From Lutimonas zeaxanthinifaciens (lineage in GTDB: Bacteria > Bacteroidota > Bacteroidia > Flavobacteriales > Flavobacteriaceae), in contig NZ_CP129964.1 of NCBI RefSeq assembly GCF_030503675.1, forward strand, positions 3,224,001 through 3,288,000: a stretch of DNA of 64,000 nt, given 5' to 3'. Made by a program: the position numbers and the translations under genes. Shown here in pieces: positions 1-7,368 of the stretch. The notes beneath the pieces were generated by a model. It did not search any database. It saw only the letters and a program-made list of their open reading frames with translations, and was not told the origin of the DNA. Positions within the stretch are counted from its first letter, which is position 1, and the number at the start of each line of letters is the position of its first letter.

Positions 1-74
1 TTTCTTTATAACAAAAACTATTTTAATGAACTTTTTGCAAAGAAACATAATATTTTGTTTCTATACAACCACTA

Positions 75-113
75 TGTAAAAAACTTACCGGTTCTAATGA
101 AACCGGTAAGTTT
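75..113 (-). terminator. Intrinsic terminator of metY
   Basis: A perfect 13-bp inverted repeat (81-93 with 101-113, 7-base loop) lies just downstream of the metY stop and is followed on the minus strand by a run of T at 80-75. This is a strong rho-independent terminator for metY. Bases 1-74 are AT-rich and show no gene. Confidence 0.85.
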
Positions 114-119
114 CAGATA

Positions 120-1394
120 TTACAAACTTTTAAATGCGTTTTCAAGATCGGCCTTAAGGTCATCTATGTTTTCAATTCCTACTGATAATCTGATCAGGTC
201 CCGGCTCACACCCGCATCAGACTGCTGCTCTTCGGTGAGTTGCTGATGTGTGGTACTTGCCGGATGAATGATCAGGGATTTGGTATCACCTATATTGGCA
301 AGAAGAGAAAATATCTCTGTAGCATCCGTGAACTTTTTCGCCGCTTCAAACCCTCCTTTAATTCCAAAAGTTACAATACCGCTTTGTCCGTTTGGAAGGT
401 ATTTATCGGAAAGTGATTTATATGGACTGCTTTCAAGTCCCGGATAATTAACCCAGGCTACCTCATCTCTTTGTTCCAGCCACTGCGCTAATTCAAGTGC
501 ATTCTCACTGTGTTGCTTGATCCTAACCGGAAGTGTTTCCAATCCCTGAATGATCTGAAACGCATTGAATGGACTTAACGCCCCGCCAAAATCTCTTAAT
601 CCTTCAAGTATCAATTTAAAAGTGTAGGAAGCGTTTCCAAGTACTTCATGATATTTCAGGCCATGATAACCGGCAGATGGTTCTGTAAATTCCGGGAATT
701 TTCCATTGGCCCAGTCAAAATTTCCCGCATCAACAATTACTCCACCCAAAGAATTACCCTGTCCTCCAATATACTTGGTCAAGGAATGAATAACTATATC
801 TGCTCCGTGTTTGATTGGATTCAAAAGAGCGGGTGTTGCCACGGTATTGTCCACAATAAAAGGAACCTTAGCTGCTTTTGCATGACTTGATATCGCTTCG
901 AGGTCAAGAACATCCAATTTCGGATTTCCTAAGGATTCCACGAAAAATGCCCTGGTGTTCTCCTGAACCGCCGAAGAGAAATTTTCAGGGTTGGATGCAT
1001 CCACAAAAGTTGTTTTTATTCCTAATCGGGGCAAGGTGACATTCAATAAATTGTAAGTCCCCCCGTATAAACTACTACTGGCTACGATATGATCTCCCGC
1101 GGTTAACAGGGTCAGTAATCCCGTTGAGATGGCTGAAGTTCCGGATGCAAAGACAACTGCTCCAATACCCCCTTCAATGGCTGCTAATCTGTTTTGAAGG
1201 ATATCATTAGTGGGATTGTTTAACCTGGTGTAAATAAAACCAAGTTCAGCCAGAGAAAACAGATTCGCTGCATGATCCGTATCATTAAAAACATAGGATG
1301 TGGATTGATAAATTGGAACTGCTCTTGTCCCGGCAGTTTGCGTTGTATCGTGGCCTGCGTGAAGTGCTTTAGTTGAAATTTGTTGATCGCTCAT
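120..1394 (-). CDS. metY: O-acetylhomoserine sulfhydrylase (PLP-dependent)
   Basis: The 424-residue protein belongs to the Cys/Met metabolism PLP enzyme family. It would make homocysteine (or methionine) from O-acetylhomoserine and sulfide (or methanethiol) in the cytoplasm. Visible family features are the N-terminal ALHAG and YQSTSYVF segments, the YTRLNNPT substrate-binding segment, and the PLP lysine in HSLTKYIGG followed by [10 protein letters not shown]. The long C-terminal half with [15 protein letters not shown] is more like MetY than the shorter MetB/MetC proteins. The gene is divergent from metK, the next step toward SAM. Its unusually long upstream region holds a leader peptide, an attenuator and a possible pseudoknot. 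MetY is preferred over other members of the family on length and motifs. Confidence 0.93.
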   Translation of the reverse strand: MSDQQISTKALHAGHDTTQTAGTRAVPIYQSTSYVFNDTDHAANLFSLAELGFIYTRLNNPTNDILQNRLAAIEGGIGAVVFASGTSAISTGLLTLLTAGDHIVASSSLYGGTYNLLNVTLPRLGIKTTFVDASNPENFSSAVQENTRAFFVESLGNPKLDVLDLEAISSHAKAAKVPFIVDNTVATPALLNPIKHGADIVIHSLTKYIGGQGNSLGGVIVDAGNFDWANGKFPEFTEPSAGYHGLKYHEVLGNASYTFKLILEGLRDFGGALSPFNAFQIIQGLETLPVRIKQHSENALELAQWLEQRDEVAWVNYPGLESSPYKSLSDKYLPNGQSGIVTFGIKGGFEAAKKFTDATEIFSLLANIGDTKSLIIHPASTTHQQLTEEQQSDAGVSRDLIRLSVGIENIDDLKADLENAFKSL

Positions 1395-1429
1395 AATAAT
1401 ATTTTTAATTTCTTTAGTATATAATTTTT

Positions 1430-1509
1430 AAAAAAATGCCCTTTTTGCCTTGGTATTGCTAAGCGGGCACAAAAATAAGTCATTTTTTATTAATGTATAT
1501 AGCAATACC
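1430..1509 (-). promoter_or_regulatory. Candidate pseudoknot/terminator switch upstream of metY
   Basis: On the minus strand a perfect 10-bp stem (1509-1500 with 1461-1452) encloses the 5' arm of a second stem, TGCCC (1469-1465) with GGGCA (1441-1437), which is followed at once by seven T (1436-1430). The two stems interleave, so they form either an H-type pseudoknot or alternative antiterminator and terminator folds. The element ends 36 bases before the metY start. The base pairing is seen directly; a regulatory role is inferred. A TATTTTTG box (minus strand, 1477-1470) inside it could instead be an internal -7 promoter element, with the repeat acting as an operator. Confidence 0.45.
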
Positions 1510-1580
1510 TTATCATTTTGTCAAAGCACATCATATTGTGTTATTTTGTTGTTCAACTTCAATTCTATTCGGTTCAGGTC

Positions 1581-1614
1581 AAAAAAAAACCTCTGAAAAA
1601 TTTCAGAGGTTTTT
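1581..1614 (-). terminator. Attenuator hairpin between leader peptide and metY
   Basis: The stem AAACCTCTGAAA/TTTCAGAGGTTT has a very short loop and is followed on the minus strand by nine T (1589-1581). It starts 19 bases after the leader-peptide stop and about 190 bases before metY, the usual place for a transcription attenuator. It is also partly symmetric on the plus strand, but that side has only five T. Confidence 0.7.
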
Positions 1615-1632
1615 ACATATGATCGATTAAAA

Positions 1633-1683
1633 CTATAGCATAAAAATCCTCTGCGTGCAACTACGCATCATCATTTCTGCCAT
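1633..1683 (-). CDS. Methionine-rich leader peptide of metY
   Basis: A 16-residue reading frame, MAEMMMRSCTQRIFML, ends just before the attenuator hairpin. Five of its 16 residues are methionine, three of them consecutive, and one is cysteine, both products of the pathway served by metY. Start context is AT-rich (TAAATTAAAT directly before ATG), as is common in Flavobacteriia, and a TATATTTG box at 1719-1726 would start the transcript about 30 bases upstream. By analogy with classical amino-acid attenuators, ribosome stalling at the Met codons would change folding of the downstream RNA. Translation is inferred, not shown. It is too short for ordinary gene callers. Confidence 0.55.
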   Translation of the reverse strand: MAEMMMRSCTQRIFML

Positions 1684-1718
1684 ATTTAATTTATAATTCT
1701 TCATTGGTCATGAGCTAG

Positions 1719-1726
1719 CAAATATA
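1719..1726 (-). promoter_or_regulatory. -7 promoter box of the metY leader transcript
   Basis: TATATTTG on the minus strand fits the Bacteroidota -7 consensus TAnnTTTG exactly. No good -33 TTTG is seen at the usual 19-base spacing. The predicted transcript start is near 1712. Confidence 0.5.
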
Positions 1727-1823
1727 GAAATTATTTTTAAAACTATTCTATTTATACTCAAAGGTTAAAAACTTTCATCACCCAAAATTCCAATTTTGTT
1801 GATTTTATAATATTTATTTTACT

Positions 1824-1831
1824 TAAATTTG
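1824..1831 (+). promoter_or_regulatory. -7 promoter box of metK
   Basis: TAAATTTG fits TAnnTTTG. The predicted start near 1838 lies immediately before the SAM-II-like aptamer, which supports the assignment. A TTTG at 1795-1798 is a loose -33 candidate with longer than usual spacing. Confidence 0.5.
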
Positions 1832-1840
1832 CAGCCATTA

Positions 1841-1932
1841 AACTGAGGAAAAATTTGAACTGATTGCAACCTCATGAAAAAATGCTAAAGCAGTATCTCT
1901 ACTTTAGCCCAAGGTTTTCAATTCAGTTTTTT
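1841..1932 (+). promoter_or_regulatory. SAM-II-like riboswitch upstream of metK
   Basis: The aptamer candidate has P1 TGAGG/CCTCA (1844-1848 with 1870-1874). Its loop contains ATTTGAACTGATTGCAA, and the 3' segment is TGAAAAAATGCTAAAGCAGT. ACTG in the loop (1859-1862) pairs with CAGT (1891-1894), giving the H-type pseudoknot of SAM-II; TTGCA and GCTAAA resemble the conserved SAM-II core. A competing 7-bp hairpin, GCTAAAG/CTTTAGC (1884-1890 with 1902-1908), would break the pseudoknot. TCAGTTTTTT (1923-1932) can pair with AACTGA in the aptamer (1858-1863) to make a possible terminator. SAM-II elements are known in alphaproteobacteria and some Bacteroidota. A SAM sensor ahead of SAM synthetase is feedback control. 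Confidence 0.75.
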
Positions 1933-1950
1933 CGTATAAATTAAAATAAC

Positions 1951-3204
1951 ATGTCTTATTTATTTACGTCTGAGTCTGTTTCTGAGGGGCATCCTGATAA
2001 GGTTGCTGATCAAATATCGGATAACCTTTTAGATAATTTTCTGGCCTTTGATCCAGATGCCAAAGTTGCCTGTGAAACGCTGGTGACAACCGGCCAGGTA
2101 GTACTTGCCGGAGAGGTGAAAACGACTACCTATATTGATGCTCCCAAGATTGCGAGAGAAACCATCAAAAAAATTGGTTATACCAAGGGGGAATATAAGT
2201 TTGAAGGAGAAAGTTGCGGAGTGATCTCTCTTATTCACGAGCAATCTCAGGATATCAATCAGGGAGTTGACAGGGGGCCTGAAGAGGAACAAGGTGCCGG
2301 AGACCAGGGAATGATGTTTGGTTATGCTACCAACGAAACGACAAACTATATGCCACTCGCTTTGGACCTTAGCCATAGATTATTAAGGGAATTAGCCGTG
2401 ATTAGAAGGGAAAATAGAGACATCAAATACTTAAGGCCTGATGCTAAAAGCCAGGTGACCATTGAATATTCAGATGATGGAGTTCCGCAAAGAATAGATA
2501 CCATTGTACTCTCAACCCAGCATGATGAATTTGATGAAGATGAAGCCATGCTTGAAAAAATAAAAAATGACATCATAAGTATTCTGATCCCACGTGTTGC
2601 TGCGGATCTTCCTGAGTCTATACAAGCACTGTTTAACGATCAGATCAAGTTCCACATTAACCCTACAGGTAAATTTGTTATTGGGGGCCCTCACGGAGAT
2701 ACGGGTTTAACCGGGAGGAAAATAATAGTTGATACCTACGGTGGTAAAGGTGCTCATGGAGGAGGGGCTTTTAGTGGTAAGGATCCGAGTAAAGTGGACC
2801 GATCAGCGGCCTATGCCGCTCGACATATAGCAAAAAACATGGTTGCCGCAGGGGTATGCGATCAGATCCTGGTACAAGTGTCTTATGCAATCGGTGTGGC
2901 TGAACCTACATCGATCAATGTAGAAACATACAATTCCTCTAAAATCGGGAAAACTGACGGAGAAATATCCCGAATTGTAGAAGGTATATTCGATATGAAG
3001 CCTGCAGCCATTGAAAAAAGGTTAAAACTTCGAAATCCAATCTATAGTGAAACGGCAGCTTATGGGCATATGGGAAGGAACCCAAGGACAATAACTAAAA
3101 AGTTTTCCTCTCCTTATTCAGGAGAAAAAACCATAGAGGTTGAACTTTTCAGCTGGGAAAAACTTAATTATGTTGACACGATAAAGGAGGCTTTCGGACT
3201 GTAA
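1951..3204 (+). CDS. metK: S-adenosylmethionine synthetase
   Basis: The 417-residue enzyme makes SAM from methionine and ATP in the cytoplasm. Family signatures are [12 protein letters not shown] near the N terminus, [12 protein letters not shown] in the middle and [21 protein letters not shown], with a [13 protein letters not shown] segment following. It is slightly longer than the E. coli enzyme (384 residues), as is usual in Flavobacteriia. The start follows an AT-rich stretch (AAATTAAAATAAC) with no clear Shine-Dalgarno. A SAM-II-like element precedes it, and the next gene begins 16 bases after the stop, so cotranscription is likely. Confidence 0.97.
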   Translation: MSYLFTSESVSEGHPDKVADQISDNLLDNFLAFDPDAKVACETLVTTGQVVLAGEVKTTTYIDAPKIARETIKKIGYTKGEYKFEGESCGVISLIHEQSQDINQGVDRGPEEEQGAGDQGMMFGYATNETTNYMPLALDLSHRLLRELAVIRRENRDIKYLRPDAKSQVTIEYSDDGVPQRIDTIVLSTQHDEFDEDEAMLEKIKNDIISILIPRVAADLPESIQALFNDQIKFHINPTGKFVIGGPHGDTGLTGRKIIVDTYGGKGAHGGGAFSGKDPSKVDRSAAYAARHIAKNMVAAGVCDQILVQVSYAIGVAEPTSINVETYNSSKIGKTDGEISRIVEGIFDMKPAAIEKRLKLRNPIYSETAAYGHMGRNPRTITKKFSSPYSGEKTIEVELFSWEKLNYVDTIKEAFGL

Positions 3205-3220
3205 TAAATCCATTTGATCT

Positions 3221-4009
3221 ATGAAAAAACTTTTCTTCTTGTTATTATTCTTATTGAGTTTTTCGGTCATGGCTCAAGAGCTTAAAACTGAATTCAAGGG
3301 GAAGCTAATGCTTGAAGCTGATAGTTTTGTAGGGATAGATGAATTCAACAATCTCTATTACATAAGCGATAATGTACTGTATAAGAAAACCGATAAAAAA
3401 GTCTTTTCATACAGCAACCCAAAGTTAGGAAGTATTCATAAGGTCAATATTCAAAATCCTTTTAAGATCATTCTTTTCTATGCCGATTTCAATGCAGCTA
3501 TGCTGGTGGATAATAATTTGAATGAGCTAAGTGAGGTTCTGAATTTTACAAAAGAAACAAAATTCAATAATGTTTCCTTTGTTACGGGTTCTTCGCAAAA
3601 TAATATCTGGTTGTACGCAGATGATAATAAATTGCATTTATACGATTACAAAAGAAATACTGAGCTTCTTCAGACCCTGGCACTGACATTTTACAACCCC
3701 CAATTTAAACCTATTGACCTGGTGAGCAGTTTTAAAAATGTATGGGTACTGGCAGATATTGGGGTTTTTGAATTTAACGAGTATGGTGTTTTTATTAGAG
3801 GTTATTCATTAAAGGATACTTCGCGCATATTTCCTTTTCAAAAAGGATTTATTTATGAAACCAATGGAGAACTATACTATAATGACCTCACTCAGGTCAT
3901 ACCATTAGAATTCAATTATGAAGGAGCTTCGGAGACAATTTACATCAACAGCTCTAAAATTTACGTTTATAATGGTAAGGAGGTATATGAATTCCAAATA
4001 AAGAGCTGA
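3221..4009 (+). CDS. Exported protein of unknown function
   Basis: The 262-residue protein begins with a clear Sec signal peptide (KKLFFLLLFLLSFSVMAQ, cleavage before E). The mature part has repeated short strands of the form NNLYYISDNVLYKK, NNIWLYADDNKLHLY and GELYYNDL, about 40-60 residues apart. This suggests a beta-propeller or WD40-like fold in the periplasm or at the surface. It lies 16 bases after metK and probably shares its transcript, but nothing in the sequence links it to methionine metabolism. Function is not recognised. Confidence 0.8.
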   Translation: MKKLFFLLLFLLSFSVMAQELKTEFKGKLMLEADSFVGIDEFNNLYYISDNVLYKKTDKKVFSYSNPKLGSIHKVNIQNPFKIILFYADFNAAMLVDNNLNELSEVLNFTKETKFNNVSFVTGSSQNNIWLYADDNKLHLYDYKRNTELLQTLALTFYNPQFKPIDLVSSFKNVWVLADIGVFEFNEYGVFIRGYSLKDTSRIFPFQKGFIYETNGELYYNDLTQVIPLEFNYEGASETIYINSSKIYVYNGKEVYEFQIKS

Positions 4010-4095
4010 AAATATCCACAATTAAAGGAAATACGCCATATTTTTTTTAATTTCGCTTTCCATTGCTTTTTAACTAAAATCAAACTAAGAAACCT

Positions 4096-4710
4096 ATGCA
4101 TATTGCTATTGCCGGAAATATTGGAGCGGGAAAAACAACATTGACCAGTTTATTGGCGAAACACTATAAATGGGAGCCTCATTTTGAATCAGTTGCGGAA
4201 AATCCTTATCTCGATGACTTTTACGGATCAATGGAGCGCTGGTCTTTTAATTTGCAGATTTATTTCTTAAACAGCAGATTCAGACAAATCCTTGAAATTC
4301 GCGAGAGTGGTAAAAATATCATTCAGGATAGAACCATATATGAGGATGCGCATATTTTTGCACCCAACCTACATGCAATGGGATTGATGACGAACAGAGA
4401 TTTTGGTAATTATGAATCCTTGTTTGAATTGATGGAAAGACTTGTGTCTCCTCCTGATTTAATGATTTATCTGCGCGCGAGCATACCAACCCTTGTCGGG
4501 CAAATACATAAGAGAGGAAGGGATTTTGAGAATACGATCAGCATCGATTACTTAAGTAGATTAAATGAGCGATATGAAGCCTGGATAAGCACATATAAAA
4601 AAGGAAAATTACTGATCATTGATATTGACAATCTGAATATCGTAGATAATCCGGAAGACCTGGGGTCAATTATCGACCGAATCGATGCGCAAATTCACGG
4701 TTTATTTTAA
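4096..4710 (+). CDS. Deoxynucleoside kinase
   Basis: The 204-residue cytoplasmic P-loop kinase belongs to the dCK/dGK/dAK family, which phosphorylates deoxynucleosides for salvage. The Walker A motif GNIGAGKTT occupies residues 7-15. The family DRT motif is in QDRTIYEDAHIFA, and the lid-like arginine-rich segment HKRGRDFE follows LMIYLRAS. Whether it prefers deoxyadenosine or deoxyguanosine cannot be told from sequence. It is followed by a bidirectional terminator shared with the convergent exbD genes. Confidence 0.9.
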   Translation: MHIAIAGNIGAGKTTLTSLLAKHYKWEPHFESVAENPYLDDFYGSMERWSFNLQIYFLNSRFRQILEIRESGKNIIQDRTIYEDAHIFAPNLHAMGLMTNRDFGNYESLFELMERLVSPPDLMIYLRASIPTLVGQIHKRGRDFENTISIDYLSRLNERYEAWISTYKKGKLLIIDIDNLNIVDNPEDLGSIIDRIDAQIHGLF

Positions 4711-4784
4711 TTTTCTTCCCTTAAAATCCAGAATAACAGGTCAGGGGATTATAAACTAATTTTAACATAAATACCCTATAAACT

Positions 4785-4817
4785 AAAAAAACTCTCATGG
4801 TTCATGAGAGTTTTTTC
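4785..4817. terminator. Bidirectional terminator between deoxynucleoside kinase and exbD
   Basis: ACTCTCATG and CATGAGAGT (4791-4811) form a 9-bp stem with a 3-base loop, flanked by six A on the left and six T on the right. It can end transcription from both convergent units. Confidence 0.85.
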
Positions 4818-4835
4818 TTTATAAGCTTAACTAAA

Positions 4836-5300
4836 CTACTTTACGTTATCCATAACATCTCCCTTTAGGGTAGAATAATTTATTTTCAACGCATTGATGT
4901 TTCTTAATTCTTCCTTAATGTCAGTAATAGTTCCAACATTAGATTCAATGTCTGCCTTAATCGATGTTGTAAGCAGTGGAATCTCATCTTCAGGATGTGT
5001 TTCCCTTTCTGCAAAAATAAAATACTTCACATCTTTTACGTCAGCTATTCGGTCATTCAACTGGATCTTGTCACCTTTTTGATCCTTTACCTTACCAACA
5101 TAAATGTAACTGACCAAACTCTTACGCTCCAACTTTTTGACTTCAGTTGCCTTAGGCAATTGTGGCTTTTTTATTTTCAATTCAGTTTCACGCATCACCG
5201 TGGTAACCATAAAAAAGAATAAAAGCATAAATACAATATCCGGTAAAGATGCTGTAGAAATACCAGGCATTCCTTTTTTCTTCTTTTTAAACTTAGACAT
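4836..5300 (-). CDS. exbD: ExbD/TolR family protein (second copy)
   Basis: The 154-residue inner-membrane protein has a short basic N terminus and one transmembrane helix at about residues 19-37 (LPDIVFMLLFFFMVTT), followed by a periplasmic domain. The aspartate at the start of the helix matches the proton-channel Asp of ExbD/TolR/MotB. With ExbB it would use the proton gradient to energise TonB-type transport or envelope maintenance. It is last in a four-gene minus-strand operon and 6 bases after the first exbD. The two ExbD proteins differ clearly, suggesting a hetero-oligomer or specialised roles. Confidence 0.9.
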   Translation of the reverse strand: MSKFKKKKKGMPGISTASLPDIVFMLLFFFMVTTVMRETELKIKKPQLPKATEVKKLERKSLVSYIYVGKVKDQKGDKIQLNDRIADVKDVKYFIFAERETHPEDEIPLLTTSIKADIESNVGTITDIKEELRNINALKINYSTLKGDVMDNVK

Positions 5301-5306
5301 AAGAAT

Positions 5307-5933
5307 TTACTTTGTAGGTTCCGCCTCAGATATGATCTGAGGGTACTTACCCTTAATTATTTTTATTCTCTCCTTCAAGGTTTCATTATTAGGATTATTA
5401 CTCTGATCCTTTAACATCTGAGTATATGAAACCCCGTACATCTTCTCTGACAACCTGTTTCTCAAATCCGTATAGGCACCCACCAATTCATTTTGAACCG
5501 AGATATAGGTTCCGTAAGAAGTTCCGCGGTCACTTTCCAAAGAAATAATCGCTTTGTTAGGATGATCGGATGATGCCGGGTCCTTTGACCCTTCACACCA
5601 GTCACATTCCGCAGGTTCAGCTCCATCGATTGGATTTCCTAAGCCACCTCCGTTATCAATAAACTTCTTTGCTTCTTCACGAATCTGATCAATCGTCATA
5701 AACGTTTCGCCTTCAACCAAAATATCATTATTACGATTCACCGTTACGACGAACACGTTTTTTTCTTTCAATTTTGGCGGATCAGGCATGTCTTCCGGCT
5801 GCTTTTCGGGCAATTTCCTGCTAATCCCTGTGTCCACATCCATTGTCGTAGTTACGAGGAAGAATATGAGCAACAAGAATGCAATATCGGCCATTGACCC
5901 TGCATTGATTTCCGGTGCATCTCTTTTAGCCAT
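5307..5933 (-). CDS. exbD: ExbD/TolR family protein (first copy)
   Basis: The 208-residue protein has an N-terminal cytoplasmic tail, one transmembrane helix at about residues 15-32 (ADIAFLLLIFFLVTTTM) with the family aspartate, and a long periplasmic part. The periplasmic part includes an insert with two close cysteines (CDWCEG), which standard ExbD lacks and which could form a disulfide. It sits 4 bases after the upstream membrane gene and 6 bases before the second exbD, so translation is probably coupled. Role: proton-driven stator partner of ExbB. Confidence 0.9.
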   Translation of the reverse strand: MAKRDAPEINAGSMADIAFLLLIFFLVTTTMDVDTGISRKLPEKQPEDMPDPPKLKEKNVFVVTVNRNNDILVEGETFMTIDQIREEAKKFIDNGGGLGNPIDGAEPAECDWCEGSKDPASSDHPNKAIISLESDRGTSYGTYISVQNELVGAYTDLRNRLSEKMYGVSYTQMLKDQSNNPNNETLKERIKIIKGKYPQIISEAEPTK

Positions 5934-5937
5934 AATA

Positions 5938-6405
5938 TTATTTTGTTGATACTAAAGATTTAACAAAATCCCATAAAAAGAAGGCCAAACCAATTCCACC
6001 AAGGATCATAGAATACCATATTCCGGTACTCACCCATTTTGATGTAGGTCCAGCTTCCCCATCTTTAATGATGTTTCCAGACAAGTTTCTAGTCGCTTCA
6101 TCTGAAGCCATCGCATAAGAAATCATCAATAACACTGCCAGGGCAGCAAGTGAGATCAATGTCTTTTTCAAAAGCTTAGGATGTCTAACTAAATTCCACA
6201 AAGAGAAAACAACAGCAATGACCGCGGTGACAATCAATACCACCTTTGCAAATGATACGAAAGGAGAAACCAAACTGTTTTGCAGCTCCAGACTCTCTTT
6301 TACAGCATCATCGCCTTCCATAATTATCCTTACCAGGAAATAGATCGCAATCAAACCGATCAGCCCTGAAGCAAGTGATAATATTTTAGATATTTTACTA
6401 TTCAT
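5938..6405 (-). CDS. Small multi-pass membrane protein of the ExbB-ExbD operon
   Basis: The 155-residue protein has four predicted membrane helices, at about residues 9-28, 49-70, 80-100 and 130-150. It lies tightly between exbB and the first exbD (7 and 4 bases), so it is probably made with them. I recognise no enzymatic motif. Genes of this kind are common inside Bacteroidota exbB-exbD clusters, and an accessory role in the ExbB/ExbD complex is inferred from position only. Confidence 0.75.
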   Translation of the reverse strand: MNSKISKILSLASGLIGLIAIYFLVRIIMEGDDAVKESLELQNSLVSPFVSFAKVVLIVTAVIAVVFSLWNLVRHPKLLKKTLISLAALAVLLMISYAMASDEATRNLSGNIIKDGEAGPTSKWVSTGIWYSMILGGIGLAFFLWDFVKSLVSTK

Positions 6406-6412
6406 AATGCTC

Positions 6413-7132
6413 TTATTTATTTCTGATCAAAAGATCGACTAACTTAATAGAAGCATCTTCCATATTATTAACAATACCATCAATTTTTGAAATGATGTAA
6501 TTGTAAAAGATTTGAAGAATAATCGCTACTACAAGACCAAATACAGTCGTTAAAAGTGCCACTTTAATACCACCTGCAACTACCGCTGGAGAAATATCAC
6601 CCGCAGCTTCAATAGAGTCAAATGCAGAAATCATACCAATTACCGTTCCCATGAAACCAAGCATCGGAGCAAGAGCGATAAATAAAGACAACCAAGAAAC
6701 ATTTTTCTCAAGTAGTCCCATCTGCACACCACCATAAGCAACAACCGCTTTTTCAGCAGCATCAACGCCTTCGTCCATTCTGTCTAAACCTTGATAAAAA
6801 ATTGAGGCAACAGGTCCTTTTGTATTTCTACATAATTCCTTAGCAGCTTCTACACCACCAGTACCCATAGCTTCTTCAACACTGTTAACCAATTTTTCGG
6901 TATTGGTTGTAGCCATGTTCAAATAAATAATTCTTTCAATGGCTATAGCTAAACCTAAAATCAAAGTTACTAATACAATCCCCATAAAGAAAGGACCACC
7001 TTCAATAAAACGCTGTTTCAAAACTTGATGAAAAGTTTTTTCAGCAACTGGTTCTGTTTGTGCGTAAATGTCTTGTACTGAGCTCAAGAACATCAATCCT
7101 GTCATTGCAAGGATAGTAAATACTTTTTTCAT
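6413..7132 (-). CDS. exbB: ExbB/TolQ/MotA family proton channel protein
   Basis: The 239-residue protein starts with a cleavable-looking leader (KKVFTILAMTGLMFLSSV...YAQ, about residues 1-25). It has three membrane helices, the last two in the MotA_TolQ_ExbB region (LSLFIALAPMLGFMGTVIGM and KVALLTTVFGLVVAIILQIF). The GFMGTVIGMI segment is the family signature. It forms the proton channel with ExbD and energises TonB. It is the first gene of the exbB-X-exbD-exbD operon. A near-consensus TATCTTTA box about 50 bases upstream may be its promoter. Confidence 0.92.
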   Translation of the reverse strand: MKKVFTILAMTGLMFLSSVQDIYAQTEPVAEKTFHQVLKQRFIEGGPFFMGIVLVTLILGLAIAIERIIYLNMATTNTEKLVNSVEEAMGTGGVEAAKELCRNTKGPVASIFYQGLDRMDEGVDAAEKAVVAYGGVQMGLLEKNVSWLSLFIALAPMLGFMGTVIGMISAFDSIEAAGDISPAVVAGGIKVALLTTVFGLVVAIILQIFYNYIISKIDGIVNNMEDASIKLVDLLIRNK

Positions 7133-7210
7133 TTTTTTAATGTTTGTTATTTAAATTTAGTTAACGGGTTTAAAGATATAAAAATTTTTGGAACATAAGC
7201 ACATCTTCCG

Positions 7211-7297
7211 CGGAGAGGAAGGGATTCGAACCCCCGTTACGATTTCTCATAAACACGCTTTCCAAGCGTGCGCCTTAAGCCACTCGGCCACCTCTCC
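7211..7297 (-). tRNA. tRNA-Ser (anticodon GGA)
   Basis: Read on the minus strand, a 7-bp acceptor stem GGAGAGG/CCTCTCC, D-arm, anticodon stem CACGC/GCGTG with loop TTGGAAA, a long variable arm and the TTCGAAT T-loop are all present. The long variable arm and anticodon GGA identify serine. CCA is not encoded. It is a free-standing gene between exbB and ansA. Confidence 0.97.
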
Positions 7298-7368
7298 AAT
7301 AAGTCAAAATTTTATATGAGCGGCAAGTAACAAAAAAATATTTACTTGTAAAAGTTTTTAGCTTAAAA

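Noticed and set aside
1395-1950. SAM-I (S-box) riboswitch
   Set aside because: The S-box core sequences are not present on either strand; the metK leader fits SAM-II instead.
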